A stretch of DNA of 49,924 nucleotides from Chitinophaga pinensis (GCA_945872405.1 CAMBZT010000012.1:1-49924), one strand, 5' to 3'; shown: positions 35,848-45,872, counted from the stretch's first letter. Notes: generated by a model from the letters alone, not told the origin. A program made the numbers and translations.

Positions 35848-38800
35848 ATGTATAGTCCATTTATAAAAAAAATATTATCCAGATTTCTATCAAGTTGTAT
35901 ACTACTGCTTCTTTCAACTTCGCATGCATTCGGACAAACAAACAGCAGCTCATTTGGACAAAACAGAGTTCAATATCATGACTTTGAATGGTCTTTTTAT
36001 GAAACCGAGCACTTTAATGTTTATTACTATATCGGGGGTCAAGATTTAGGGAAATTCGTCATTTTCAATGCAGAACAAGAATATAAAGATCTTACTCAAT
36101 TCCTTGATTTAAGGGCAAGAAGCAAAATCAACATACTTGTTTATACAGATATTACTGATGCGAACATGACGAATATTGGCATACACCAAGACCTTAAAAA
36201 TATTGGTGGAAATATTCCGATAATAGGCAACAAAATGCTCTTATATTTTGATGGTAACCACAACCATCTCCAGGAACAAACTCGAGAAGGAATAGTGAGA
36301 CTTTATATTGACCAAAGTGAACAAGGTATTAGTTTTCAGCAGGTGTTACAACATGCAGTAGTTCCAGAGTTACCACAATGGTATGTAGAAGGATTGGTGA
36401 GCTATATTTCAAAAGGTTGGACACCAGAAGATGATGAAAAACTAAGGCTAGGTATTAAAGCAAAACGTTTTAAAAAATTTAAAAAACTATCTTCTGAGGA
36501 TGCCAATTTTATTGGAAAAGCATTCTGGAACTTTGTTGCAAATGTTTATGGGAAAGACGCAATTTCCAACCTTCTTTATATCACTCGAAGTAATCCAAAA
36601 AATCTTGATAATGCCTGTCTTTATGCATTAAATAGTGGTGTGAATGAATCTTTAAATAAAAGCATGAAATTCTACACTAAGAGATATGAAAATCTTGAAT
36701 TGAATACCACTCCTCTCATATCTACCAATTTACTTCCCATTAAAACAAAGCAAAAAACAGATTACTATTCTCTCTTGATAAACGACAAGGGTAATCATAT
36801 TGCCTATGCATCCAATCAATTTGGTCGTCAAAAACTTAATGTTTATAATATCACAGAACAAAAAAGGCGAGTAATTTTAAGAAATGGATTCAAGACAAAT
36901 ACCTTACTTACGGATCGTTCCTATCCTTTACTGGCTTGGGAACCAGGCGGCAATAAGCTGGCTGTGATGTATGAAAAGAGGGACAATATCAAATTGATGA
37001 TGTACGACCTATCAAAGAACAAAAAAACCATAAAAAGAGTTACTAAATTTCAAAAAGTATTCAGCATGAGTTATGGTAGTGACAGAGGTACATTGTTGTT
37101 ATCTGCAGAACAAAAAGGGCAGTGCGATATTTTTTCTTATCAAATCAGTAACACAACCACCACCCAGATTACTAATGATTTTTGGGACGATCTAGACCCG
37201 CACTTTGTTTCGACAGACGAGTATAAAGGAATTGTGTTTACAAGTAATCGACGTAGTGATACAATCAAAAGTGGCAGAATTGATAAAGACTTACCTCTAG
37301 GTCCAATGAATCTTTATTTCTATAGTCCAATGGAATCAAATTCTTTCTATGCCAAAATCACAGAGAATGATGCATGGGCAAAAGTTTGTGGAGTACAAAA
37401 TTACAATAGTAACTACATTTCTTTTTTGAATAATGAGTTAGGGATTAGTAATCGATATATTGCTAGGTTTGAAAGTGTTTTTTGGTACAATGCCGTAACT
37501 TATTACCTGAGCGATAGTATGAATGCGACATATGATTCTTTGACTCTTCCTGAATATATTTTCATTGATTCTTTTATTGATGATATGACAGGCATCATCA
37601 TTGATTCCACGCATACTTTTCCAGTCAATAAATTGAAAGGATTTCCCTTCGTAGTGAGCAATAATTTTAATTCAATTATTGAGCAAAGCTTTTGTTTTGA
37701 AAAGTTAAAGTCCGCTGAGTTATATTTTAATGGGAAAAAGTTTGAATTTTACCTGAATGATTTAGACACCAACTTAAGGGAAAAAAATCAATATGTACTT
37801 TCGAGTATTCCTTATAAAATCGCTGAAAAGGATACCTCCAAAATCGACAAGTCTGTCGTTATCACTACTGAGTATGCATCACTACAGGACAATGTTATCG
37901 TTCAATTATCGGTGGATAGTTTTCAGGAGACAGAAAATATTCCGTTTTTTCAAACTGAATTTGATAATTGGGATGACACAACTGCCATGCAACAAAGCAC
38001 TTTTGGAACAAATGTTACCAGCTACTCTCAAATTAGTGCTGCACCACTGCCAGGTACGGGATATAAGTTTTCAAAGAACAGGCCTTATCTTGTAAAAATG
38101 ATGATTGATCATATTGCTGCACAATTAGATAATAGTTTGCTTATTACGCGATATGCACCCTTTAACGCTTCAAATCCATCCTTTTTACCCCAAAATATTG
38201 GAGGACTCATCAACCTCGGTGTGGTCGATCTCATGGAAAACTATAGAATCACAGGGGGATTTAGAATTCCTCTTATTTCAACGCCTGCCTCAGAATATTT
38301 TTTGAGCTATGAAAACCTAAAGAAACGCTTAGACAAAAAACTCACTTATTACAGATCTGTTTTTAATCAAATTCAAAATGATGACAATAGAGTACCCTTT
38401 GACACACTCATATTAAAAGAAGAGAATTTACCGCTTCGCTACAGCATTAAAACAAATTATGCTGAATTTTTACTAAAATATCCATTTGATGTCTTGCAAG
38501 GTCTTCGTTTTGGCTTCGCCTTTCGCAACGACAAGTATATTTATAAAGCAACCAATGAGCAAACGCTCAGAATATCAAATTATGCTACCAATTGGGTGAG
38601 TGTGAAAGTAGAATACGTTTATGATAATACTTTTGATTTAGCAACCAATCTAAGAGAAGGCACTAGATTCAGACTTTTCACTGAATTACACAAGGAAATT
38701 CCGACTGAAGATACCAAAATAACGAAAACATTCACTGCCAAATTACCTCGTTGGAACAACGCCTATTTTGGTATAGTTGGAGCAGATATTAGGCATTATC

Positions 38801-39378
38801 AGAAGTTGTATAAGCATATTGTTTTTGCAACACGTCTTTCTTGGAGCACGTCTTTTGGCACAAAAAAGATGATCTATTATTTAGGTGGAGTGGAAGGGGG
38901 AATTTTTCCTCGCTTCAATAGGACGACACCTATCAATTCAAATAACAATTACGCATTTCAAAGTCTTGCAACAGATTTACGCGGTTTTGACCAAAATATT
39001 AGAAATGGGAATTCAGTGGTATTGATAAATGCAGAGTTACGAGTCCCATTAGTGAGTACATTTTCAGGAATCGCAATACGAAGTCAATTTTTAAGAAATC
39101 TACAATTGGTGGCTTTTTGTGATATTGGTACTGCTTGGGAAGGTTTAAGTCCATTTAATAAAGACAACCCTCTTTATCAGAATGTGATCAGAGACCCTTT
39201 CAACTCGCCAGTGATTGTTCGAATTTATCAATATAGAAATCCGATTGTCGCAGGTTTTGGTCCTGGCTTAAGAACCAGTATTTTCGGATACTTTGTTCGT
39301 TTAGATGTAGCTTGGGGTTATGACGGAAATAAAATTACCTCACCCAAAGCACACCTCTCCTTCAACCTAGATTTTTAG
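35848..39378 (+). CDS. Large surface protein: peptidase MA-like domain, beta-propeller and C-terminal barrel
   Basis: This 1176-residue protein has a signal peptide (1-29, ending HAFGQ). Residues about 45-210 resemble the peptidase MA-like domain (ELPQWYVEGLVSYISKGW), but no HExxH motif is visible where the metal site should be, so it is probably not a protease. From about 300 to 490 there are TolB/PD40-like propeller repeats (LAWEPGGNKLAVMYEKRDN; GIVFTSNRRSD). The last 420 residues look like a surface-antigen barrel ending LSFNLDF with the terminal Phe. The role is unknown; the layout suggests an outer-membrane protein with a large periplasmic part. Confidence 0.85.
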   Translation: MYSPFIKKILSRFLSSCILLLLSTSHAFGQTNSSSFGQNRVQYHDFEWSFYETEHFNVYYYIGGQDLGKFVIFNAEQEYKDLTQFLDLRARSKINILVYTDITDANMTNIGIHQDLKNIGGNIPIIGNKMLLYFDGNHNHLQEQTREGIVRLYIDQSEQGISFQQVLQHAVVPELPQWYVEGLVSYISKGWTPEDDEKLRLGIKAKRFKKFKKLSSEDANFIGKAFWNFVANVYGKDAISNLLYITRSNPKNLDNACLYALNSGVNESLNKSMKFYTKRYENLELNTTPLISTNLLPIKTKQKTDYYSLLINDKGNHIAYASNQFGRQKLNVYNITEQKRRVILRNGFKTNTLLTDRSYPLLAWEPGGNKLAVMYEKRDNIKLMMYDLSKNKKTIKRVTKFQKVFSMSYGSDRGTLLLSAEQKGQCDIFSYQISNTTTTQITNDFWDDLDPHFVSTDEYKGIVFTSNRRSDTIKSGRIDKDLPLGPMNLYFYSPMESNSFYAKITENDAWAKVCGVQNYNSNYISFLNNELGISNRYIARFESVFWYNAVTYYLSDSMNATYDSLTLPEYIFIDSFIDDMTGIIIDSTHTFPVNKLKGFPFVVSNNFNSIIEQSFCFEKLKSAELYFNGKKFEFYLNDLDTNLREKNQYVLSSIPYKIAEKDTSKIDKSVVITTEYASLQDNVIVQLSVDSFQETENIPFFQTEFDNWDDTTAMQQSTFGTNVTSYSQISAAPLPGTGYKFSKNRPYLVKMMIDHIAAQLDNSLLITRYAPFNASNPSFLPQNIGGLINLGVVDLMENYRITGGFRIPLISTPASEYFLSYENLKKRLDKKLTYYRSVFNQIQNDDNRVPFDTLILKEENLPLRYSIKTNYAEFLLKYPFDVLQGLRFGFAFRNDKYIYKATNEQTLRISNYATNWVSVKVEYVYDNTFDLATNLREGTRFRLFTELHKEIPTEDTKITKTFTAKLPRWNNAYFGIVGADIRHYQKLYKHIVFATRLSWSTSFGTKKMIYYLGGVEGGIFPRFNRTTPINSNNNYAFQSLATDLRGFDQNIRNGNSVVLINAELRVPLVSTFSGIAIRSQFLRNLQLVAFCDIGTAWEGLSPFNKDNPLYQNVIRDPFNSPVIVRIYQYRNPIVAGFGPGLRTSIFGYFVRLDVAWGYDGNKITSPKAHLSFNLDF

Positions 39379-39388
39379 TAAAAAACTA

Positions 39389-40624
39389 TCACTTTTTCTT
39401 CTTTTTTCGTTTACTACTTTTAGCAGTGGCTGCTTCATCCAAAAGTTTTTGCCAGTTGGTGTTCACCTCTTCTGTTAGAGCAAGCGTCATTCGATAATCC
39501 GACTTATCAATTTCCATTTGTCGAATTTCTTTTCCAAGAAATCCTTGTATAATTTCTAAAATTGGCTTTTCTTCAGGAGCACAAAAAGTTAATGCATGTC
39601 CTCTTTCAGTTCCTCTTCCGGTTCGTCCAATGCGATGAACATAATTTTCAGCAACATCAGGTAAATCATAATTGATCACATAATGAATACCAGGTATATC
39701 AATTCCTCTGGCTGAAATATCTGTAGCAATCAAAACCCTGATATCACCCTTTCTAAAGGTCTCCATTACTTCAAGTCTGTCCTCTTGGTGTTTATCTCCA
39801 TGCATAGTAAGCGTTTTAATGTTAACACGCTCCATTGCCTTTGCCAATCTTTCTGCTCTTACCTTTGTACGCACAAAAACCAACATTTTACTCTCCTCCT
39901 TTTCTCTGATCATTCTCTCAAGAAAAAATCGTTTATCATCCATTTCAATGTAAGCAACTTGATGATCTATATTTTTCGACACCGGATCTTTTGGCGAAAG
40001 TTGAATTCGAATAGGATTCCTAACAATTGAATATGCCAAGTCTTTTATTTTTTCATCTATTGTAGCAGAAAAAAATAGTGTTTGATATCTACGTGGTAAA
40101 TGTTTAATAACATCTTGAATATCTTTAATAAATCCTAATGCCAGCATATGATCTGCTTCATCAAGAATCAATACTTCAGTCTCGCTCAGATCAATATATC
40201 CTTGACTTCTCAAATCGAACATCCTTCCTGGTGTTGAAATCAAAATATCTATTCCCGTTTTTAGTGCTTTGATCTGTGTAGTCTGATCAGCACCTCCAAA
40301 TGTTGTAAGAATTTTTAGAGGAGTATTAGCTGCAATTTTAGAAAATACCTCATTAATCTGCACGGCTAATTCACGAGTTGGTACCATCACCAAACATCTG
40401 ATGCTTTTATTTTCACGATGTCGCTTTTTTGCAAATAACCGATCCACAATGGGAATGGCAAACGCGGCTGTCTTACCTGTCCCTGTTTGGGCGATTGCCA
40501 AGACATCCTCTCCCTTCATAATAGAAGGAATACTTTTATACTGAATATCAGTTGGCTTCAGGAAACCTAGCTCCGTTAGGTTTTTCTTAATCTTATCTGA
40601 AATATGGTATTGCGAGAACTTCAT
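39389..40624 (-). CDS. DEAD-box RNA helicase, RhlE-like
   Basis: The protein from ATG 40624 has 411 residues and contains Q-motif GFLKPTDIQ, AQTGTGKTAAF (motif I), PTRELA (Ia), DEAD (II), SAT (III), ATDISARGID (V) and HRIGRTGRG (VI). A basic lysine-rich tail ends SSKRKKKKK. It unwinds RNA, probably in ribosome assembly or decay. A TTG-started frame reaches 40684, but the promoter box at 40632-40639 lies within it, so I use the ATG. Stops of this and the preceding plus-strand gene are only 10 bases apart. Confidence 0.95.
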   Translation of the reverse strand: MKFSQYHISDKIKKNLTELGFLKPTDIQYKSIPSIMKGEDVLAIAQTGTGKTAAFAIPIVDRLFAKKRHRENKSIRCLVMVPTRELAVQINEVFSKIAANTPLKILTTFGGADQTTQIKALKTGIDILISTPGRMFDLRSQGYIDLSETEVLILDEADHMLALGFIKDIQDVIKHLPRRYQTLFFSATIDEKIKDLAYSIVRNPIRIQLSPKDPVSKNIDHQVAYIEMDDKRFFLERMIREKEESKMLVFVRTKVRAERLAKAMERVNIKTLTMHGDKHQEDRLEVMETFRKGDIRVLIATDISARGIDIPGIHYVINYDLPDVAENYVHRIGRTGRGTERGHALTFCAPEEKPILEIIQGFLGKEIRQMEIDKSDYRMTLALTEEVNTNWQKLLDEAATAKSSKRKKKKK

Positions 40625-40631
40625 GTGTAAG

Positions 40632-40639
40632 CAAAAGTA
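40632..40639 (-). promoter_or_regulatory. Promoter -7 box, TACTTTTG, 7 bases from the ATG
   Basis: The minus strand reads TACTTTTG, seven bases, then the helicase ATG. The expected start of transcription falls on or just before the ATG, giving a leaderless or nearly leaderless mRNA. Confidence 0.5.
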
Positions 40640-40750
40640 CAAAATATAAAATAGCCGATCTATTTTACCTCTATCCCTTAGCATGTGCTTTTTATCAATG
40701 TTTGCTGATATATCTTTTGAAATATTCTTTCTTTGTATCCCAATTTTATT

Positions 40751-41668
40751 ATGTCCACCAAATTAAAAGTCCATCTTTCGTTACTTGCGGTAAACCTTAT
40801 CTATGGAGCAAACTATGCAATTGCTAAATTAGTAATGCCTGAATTCATTACCCCATTCGCCTTTATACTGATACGTGTTGGATTAGGCACCTTTTTTTTT
40901 CTGCTTTTGTATGGTTCTTTTATTCGTGAAAAAATTTCCATCAAAGACATTCCTCTGTTTATACTCTGTGGCATCTTTGGTGTCGCAATAAATCAAATTT
41001 GTTTTTTTAAAGGACTCACTCTCACTACCGAAATCAACGCTTCCTTGCTAATGATTACCACACCAATTCTTGTAATCATCTTTTCGGCTTTTATTGCGAA
41101 AGAAAAAATTTCTGCATTCAATATTATGGGTATTGGCTTAGGCATTGTTGGAGCCTTGCTTATCTTAAAAGGAAAAGGATCTTTATCTACATTCTCTTCT
41201 AAAACATTAAGAGGCGATATCTTCATTTTTATCAATGCTGTTTCTTATAGTCTTTACCTAGTTATGGTTAAGAAACTAATGGCAAAATACCATCCATTGA
41301 CGGTTATAAGCTTTGTATTTCTTGCTGGACTAATTCCTGTTACCTATACAGGATGGCAAGAAGTATCTAGAATAGATTGGGGGAATTTTACTCCCACAGT
41401 TTGGTATAGCATCGGATTTGTAGTTGTTTTTACAACATTCTTTGCCTACCTACTCAATATTTTTGCATTAAAAAAAACATCTCCATCATTGGTAGGAATA
41501 TACATTTATTCCCAACCTATTTTCGCTGCTTTCATCAGCATTCTGATGGGCAAAGAACCTTTGAATGCACTGACAATTATAGCAGCTACACTAATTTTTA
41601 TAGGTGTTTATTTTGCTACGAATGCTACAACGAAAGGAAATGCGTTAGAAGACATCAAGAAAAAGTAA
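40751..41668 (+). CDS. EamA family (drug/metabolite superfamily) transporter
   Basis: The 305-residue protein from ATG 40751 has ten hydrophobic segments in two similar halves (LSLLAVNLIYGANYAIAKL and GDIFIFINAVSYSLYLVMVK), each with the EamA pattern, and a short basic tail. The family exports amino acids and other small metabolites; no substrate can be named. A TTG six codons upstream is a less likely start. It converges on rsmI with 2 bases between stops. Confidence 0.9.
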   Translation: MSTKLKVHLSLLAVNLIYGANYAIAKLVMPEFITPFAFILIRVGLGTFFFLLLYGSFIREKISIKDIPLFILCGIFGVAINQICFFKGLTLTTEINASLLMITTPILVIIFSAFIAKEKISAFNIMGIGLGIVGALLILKGKGSLSTFSSKTLRGDIFIFINAVSYSLYLVMVKKLMAKYHPLTVISFVFLAGLIPVTYTGWQEVSRIDWGNFTPTVWYSIGFVVVFTTFFAYLLNIFALKKTSPSLVGIYIYSQPIFAAFISILMGKEPLNALTIIAATLIFIGVYFATNATTKGNALEDIKKK

Positions 41669-41670
41669 TT

Positions 41671-42342
41671 TTATTGATTACCTGCAACGATTAATACTAT
41701 TTCTCCCTTAGGTGGTTTATTTGTGTAGTGTAGAGCCAATTCGATTAAAGAACCCTTCCTATGCTCCTCAAACATTTTAGAAATTTCTCTACTGACACAA
41801 GCTTTCCGTTCTTGACCTAAAACCGCTGCCAGCTGCTCCAATGTTTTCACTAAACGAAAAGGTGACTCATAGAAAACCATGGTACGCTCTTCATCCTTTA
41901 AGAGATTGAATTTTGTCTGCCTTCCTTTCTTCAAAGGTAAGAACCCTTCAAAACAAAATCTATCACATGGAAGACCACTACTAACCAATGCGGGCACAAA
42001 CGCTGTTGCGCCAGGTAGCGTTTCTACTTCTATTCCCTTCTCAATGCAAGCTCGAGCCAAATAAAATCCGGGGTCTGAAATACCAGGTGTTCCAGCATCA
42101 GAAACTAACCCGACTTTTGCACCAGCTAAAATTCTATTGACAATATTTTCTGTGGTTTGGTGCTCATTGTGCTGATGATGTGAAGTTATACTTCGATCAA
42201 TCTGAAAATGTTGAAGCAATTTTTTTGTTTGACGTGTATCTTCTGCTAATAATATATCTACCTCCTTTAACATGCGTAATGCACGAAGAGTGATATCCTC
42301 TAAATTACCTATTGGAGTTGGTATAAGAATAAGTTTAGACAA
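41671..42342 (-). CDS. rsmI: 16S rRNA (cytidine-1402-2'-O)-methyltransferase
   Basis: The 223-residue SAM enzyme starts LILIPTPIGNLEDITLRALR and has LLAEDTRQTKKLLQHF and VSDAGTPGISDPG, all diagnostic for RsmI. It methylates the ribose of C1402 in the ribosomal decoding centre. It is about 60 residues shorter than the E. coli enzyme, lacking the C-terminal extension. The start is TTG; I see no in-frame ATG close upstream. Confidence 0.94.
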   Translation of the reverse strand: MSKLILIPTPIGNLEDITLRALRMLKEVDILLAEDTRQTKKLLQHFQIDRSITSHHQHNEHQTTENIVNRILAGAKVGLVSDAGTPGISDPGFYLARACIEKGIEVETLPGATAFVPALVSSGLPCDRFCFEGFLPLKKGRQTKFNLLKDEERTMVFYESPFRLVKTLEQLAAVLGQERKACVSREISKMFEEHRKGSLIELALHYTNKPPKGEIVLIVAGNQ

Positions 42343-42392
42343 AAGAAAAAAATATTGATAATGACTCGCGAAACATATATCGCAATTGAATA

Positions 42393-42644
42393 CTAAATAG
42401 ATTGAATATTATAACTGTATCCTTCCATAATCGCGTTTGCCAGCAACTTTTTACAAGCCTCTTCTACTTTCCCTTTAGCCTCAGTTTCATCTTGCGCTTC
42501 CAACTTCAAAGAGATTTGCTTACCAATTCTGACATCACTGACTTTATTCAATCCTAGCGAGTGCAAGCCATGAAGTACTGCTTTTCCTTGAGGGTCTAAT
42601 AATTCTTTATGAGGCATAATACTGATTGTGGCGACAAATTCCAT
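42393..42644 (-). CDS. purS: Phosphoribosylformylglycinamidine synthase, PurS subunit
   Basis: The 83-residue protein begins EFVATISIMPHKELLDPQGK and continues HGLHSLGLNKVSDVRIGK, the PurS pattern. PurS bridges PurL and PurQ in the three-part FGAM synthase of purine synthesis. It is separate from any purQ or purL here and has its own promoter box at 42668-42675. Confidence 0.93.
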   Translation of the reverse strand: MEFVATISIMPHKELLDPQGKAVLHGLHSLGLNKVSDVRIGKQISLKLEAQDETEAKGKVEEACKKLLANAIMEGYSYNIQSI

Positions 42645-42667
42645 ATTGTTCGGTTGTTTTTGTTAAA

Positions 42668-42675
42668 CAAAAGTA
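42668..42675 (-). promoter_or_regulatory. Promoter -7 box for purS, TACTTTTG
   Basis: The minus strand reads TACTTTTG, a perfect TAnnTTTG, 23 bases before the purS ATG. I see no PurR operator or purine riboswitch in the short leader. Confidence 0.5.
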
Positions 42676-42727
42676 ATGAATGTTTAATAAATCGAGTAAA
42701 GTAATCTGGTATTTGGCGATCACTTTC

Positions 42728-43477
42728 TCATTTCAATTCCTTTCGGTAGTTTCTAGTGAGATGAATAAGTAAAGAAGTAAAAACATATAACAAAACTACA
42801 ATACAAGCTGTCGTGATTTTAAAATAAATAAAAAGAACTAGAGAAATCAATAAAAAGAGGTAACGGATTTCATTTCCTTTCCAAAGAAAATTTTTAAACT
42901 TAAAACTAAACATTGGAAGTTCTGAGATCAGTAAATAGGAAAAAACAATCGATAAAAAGACCACTAAAAAAATATTGCCTGTAAATGTATATTGATGGGA
43001 CTGGTGTATAGCTAAATACCCCATCCAAAAAACAGTATTCGCTGGCGTGGCTAAACCAATAAAGTGATCTCCTTGCCTTTCATCAACATTAAACTTAGCT
43101 AATCTTAGAATCGAAAAAAGAGGAATCACAAAAGCGATAAATTTAACAGCATCAAAAAGCAATCCATAAGGGCTAAAGAGCTCATCAGCGATCAGATGAC
43201 CATTTCCATGCAATATCATAAAGACCGCTAGACCTGGAACCAAACCAAAACTAATAGCGTCTGCCAACGAATCCAATTGCTTTCCTAATTCTGAGTTACT
43301 ATTAAATTTCCGTGCTGCAAAACCGTCAAGAAAGTCTGCAATCAAAGACAAAATGGTGCAACAAACAGCGTACTTATAGTTTGCCGAAAAAAGCATCACC
43401 AGAGCACAACATCCAAAAAATGCATTGATTAAAGTGAGCGTATTCGCTATGCTAAAAAGCTTAATTCGTGAATTCAA
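42728..43477 (-). CDS. pssA: CDP-diacylglycerol-serine O-phosphatidyltransferase
   Basis: The 249-residue membrane enzyme has the full CDP-alcohol phosphotransferase motif: D48-x2-D51-G52-x2-A55-R56-x8-G65-x3-D69-x3-D73, in DFLDGFAARKF and LGKQLDSLAD. About seven membrane segments follow. With serine it makes phosphatidylserine, precursor of phosphatidylethanolamine; the serine specificity follows the overall length and family rather than a decisive residue. The start is TTG. It lies 32 bases downstream of the aminopeptidase gene. Confidence 0.9.
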   Translation of the reverse strand: MNSRIKLFSIANTLTLINAFFGCCALVMLFSANYKYAVCCTILSLIADFLDGFAARKFNSNSELGKQLDSLADAISFGLVPGLAVFMILHGNGHLIADELFSPYGLLFDAVKFIAFVIPLFSILRLAKFNVDERQGDHFIGLATPANTVFWMGYLAIHQSHQYTFTGNIFLVVFLSIVFSYLLISELPMFSFKFKNFLWKGNEIRYLFLLISLVLFIYFKITTACIVVLLYVFTSLLIHLTRNYRKELK

Positions 43478-43509
43478 TTCTATAAATATAAAAATGTAAC
43501 TTTCTTAGT

Positions 43510-44808
43510 TTAACCGTTCATTAATGCTTCAATCTCCTCTACCTCGATTGGGATATTTCTCATTAAATCAACATTACCGTTCGAAGAAACCCAAACATCA
43601 TTTTCTATTCTGATACCAATGTTTTCGGCTGGTATATATATACCGGGCTCATTAGTCAACACAACCCCTTCAGGAAGCTTTTCGTATCTGTTACCAATAT
43701 CGTGCACATCCAATCCTAAAAAATGAGAGTTGCCGTGCATAAAATACTTTTTGAACAATGGTTGATTAGGATCCTGATTGGCAACATCCTGTTTGCTAAA
43801 TAATCCAAGACCTATCAACTCTCCTTCCATAACTTTTGCAACTTCATCATTTAAGTCAGCCAAGGTAATTCCAGGCTGCATGATATTGAACGCTGCTCTA
43901 TGTACATTTAAACAAGCATTATACACTTGTTTTTGTCGCGAAGTGAAAAGTCCATTAACAGGGATTGTTCTTGTTAAATCAGCACAATAATTTCCATATT
44001 CCGCACCAAAGTCCATCAACAATACTTCCCCATCATTACACGCTTTATTATTATCATTATAATGAAGAACACAACTGCTAAGTCCTGCAGCAATAATTGG
44101 ATCATAGGCATGTCCGGTAGCCCTATTGCGAATAAACTCATGAATAATTTCTGCTTCAATTTCATATTCGGTAACACCGGGTTTCACAAAACTCAATACT
44201 CTTCGAAATGCTTTTTCGGTAATATCACAAGCCTTTTGAAGCATCATCACCTCTGTGCTATGTTTCACTGTTCTTAATTTCGCCATAATTGGTCCACTCC
44301 TTTCAAAATGATGTAAAGGAAATTTTATTTTACAGTCATTTGCAAACCTCAAATCTTTATAGGCTATATCACTCGACGCTCGATCATTCTCATTCAAATT
44401 GATGTAAATATTTTCAACATGATTAATCAGCGTTTCTACAATTTGATTAAATTGACTATGCCATATCACTGTTTCAATTCCAGATTGTTTTCTCGCCTCT
44501 TCAATCGTATATTTCCTTCCCTCCCAAACAGCAATCGTTTCATTGGTCTGACGAATGAATAGAACTTCTCTATATTTAGGGATTGGAGAGCTAGGACAAA
44601 GCAACAATATTGATTCCTCCTGATCTATGCCTGTCAAATAAAACAAGTCAGAATTTTGACGAAACTTATGGGTACCGTCACCCACTCGTGGCATTTGATC
44701 TGCTGAATGAAAGATTGAAATGCTATTTGCTTTCAATAAATTTGAATAGTTTTTCCTATTGAATTCAAATAGCTCAGAGGCTATCATTTCATATTTCTTT
44801 AAGTTCAT
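43510..44808 (-). CDS. Xaa-Pro aminopeptidase P family
   Basis: The 432-residue protein has an N-terminal creatinase-like domain (AMP_N, about 5-140) and a C-terminal pita-bread metallopeptidase domain. Metal ligands are visible in LLMDFGAEYGNYCADLTRT (two Asp), GNSHFLGLDVHD (His), TNEPGIYI (Glu) and IRIENDVWV (Glu). Members cut the first residue before proline using Mn. Length fits PepP. It probably leads an operon with pssA. Confidence 0.93.
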   Translation of the reverse strand: MNLKKYEMIASELFEFNRKNYSNLLKANSISIFHSADQMPRVGDGTHKFRQNSDLFYLTGIDQEESILLLCPSSPIPKYREVLFIRQTNETIAVWEGRKYTIEEARKQSGIETVIWHSQFNQIVETLINHVENIYINLNENDRASSDIAYKDLRFANDCKIKFPLHHFERSGPIMAKLRTVKHSTEVMMLQKACDITEKAFRRVLSFVKPGVTEYEIEAEIIHEFIRNRATGHAYDPIIAAGLSSCVLHYNDNNKACNDGEVLLMDFGAEYGNYCADLTRTIPVNGLFTSRQKQVYNACLNVHRAAFNIMQPGITLADLNDEVAKVMEGELIGLGLFSKQDVANQDPNQPLFKKYFMHGNSHFLGLDVHDIGNRYEKLPEGVVLTNEPGIYIPAENIGIRIENDVWVSSNGNVDLMRNIPIEVEEIEALMNG

Positions 44809-44839
44809 GACTAAATAATTATAAAAGAATAATAAGGTA

Positions 44840-44847
44840 CAAACCTA
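44840..44847 (-). promoter_or_regulatory. Promoter -7 box, TAGGTTTG
   Basis: The minus strand reads TAGGTTTG, a perfect TAnnTTTG, 31 bases before the aminopeptidase ATG. Confidence 0.45.
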
Positions 44848-44903
44848 TACAAAAAAAACAAAAAGCCATGGAAAATGCAGCATAGTTATGGCATAGAAGA
44901 TTA

Positions 44904-45659
44904 CTAAGCATCTAAAAGTTCATACAATATAGGCCGACTAGGACTTGCATCACATTCTATATTCAATACATTAATTTGCAGCAAATAAAGACCATCTTTT
45001 ATCGCATCTTCAACATAAATCAATTCTGTTATTGTGCTGTTTTTTCGCACAGAACCAGGATATTTCCAAAAAGCTTTATGTGCTAAAAACTTGGCACCAT
45101 CTTCTTCTCTATCTACACTTGGTAAATCAATAAGCAGGTGCTCAAAACCCTTGTAAACAAGGTATGCAACAGCCTCATCAGAAATATAGGGAGGATTGGT
45201 CCCTGAATAATTCCTTGTTTCTTTATCAAGTCCGTTTGGCAAGGTTCGAATAACTATTGCCTTTGCCTGCTCATTATTTGATATGTGTTTTACCTCATTC
45301 TGAGTAATAACGTTATCGCCGTTCTCAATTTTTACAGGTCTAATAGTGGTTAATTCCGCCAAAAATATAAATTCCTTTAAGCATTGATTGATGACGTATT
45401 CTTCTTTAGCAATATGCCCTACGCATTCAGTATGGGTTCCATTACCATGAGGATTAATTTTTATATTTTTATAATTTATAATTCCGCCTTGACTAATGTC
45501 ACCAATAAAATTTTCAGCAATTACAGGACTAATTTCAACTGGTGGCGCATAGTAAGCACAAGGGTTTTCTTCCCCATTTTTAATTCGAATAGAAATATCC
45601 AATGGCTTTGATAAATCAGTTTTATACAGCTTATTTGAAAAATGTATTGTTACAATCAT
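44904..45659 (-). CDS. Cyclase-family hydrolase (kynurenine formamidase-like)
   Basis: The 251-residue protein has DLSKPLDISIRI at the start and the metal-binding HGNGTHTECVGH, a variant of HxGTHxDxPxH with Glu for Asp. VDREEDGAKFLAHKAFW is the later conserved region. The family includes kynurenine formamidase and other amide or lactone hydrolases. No tryptophan-degradation neighbour is present, so the substrate is open. Confidence 0.82.
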   Translation of the reverse strand: MIVTIHFSNKLYKTDLSKPLDISIRIKNGEENPCAYYAPPVEISPVIAENFIGDISQGGIINYKNIKINPHGNGTHTECVGHIAKEEYVINQCLKEFIFLAELTTIRPVKIENGDNVITQNEVKHISNNEQAKAIVIRTLPNGLDKETRNYSGTNPPYISDEAVAYLVYKGFEHLLIDLPSVDREEDGAKFLAHKAFWKYPGSVRKNSTITELIYVEDAIKDGLYLLQINVLNIECDASPSRPILYELLDA

Positions 45660-45872
45660 GAATGTAAAATTAAAGCATTCTTTTATAATTATTGCATATC
45701 CTCATGTTATACAAAAATCTATATGGGCAGCTACTTTTGCCCAAGTTCAAAAAATCAAAAGTACCAAGTGTTACGCAGTGCACGGCACTTGCTGCACCCT
45801 TTGCTGCAGCTTTTCTTCAAGGTGAGAATTTCTGTGACCACTACATGCTATTCTTTCCTGAAAACATCCAAC

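Noticed and set aside
45732-45763. TACTTTTG boxes on both strands upstream of the cyclase gene
   Set aside because: The plus-strand copy has no gene to serve, and the minus copy would leave a leader of nearly 100 bases; with such short motifs chance is likely.
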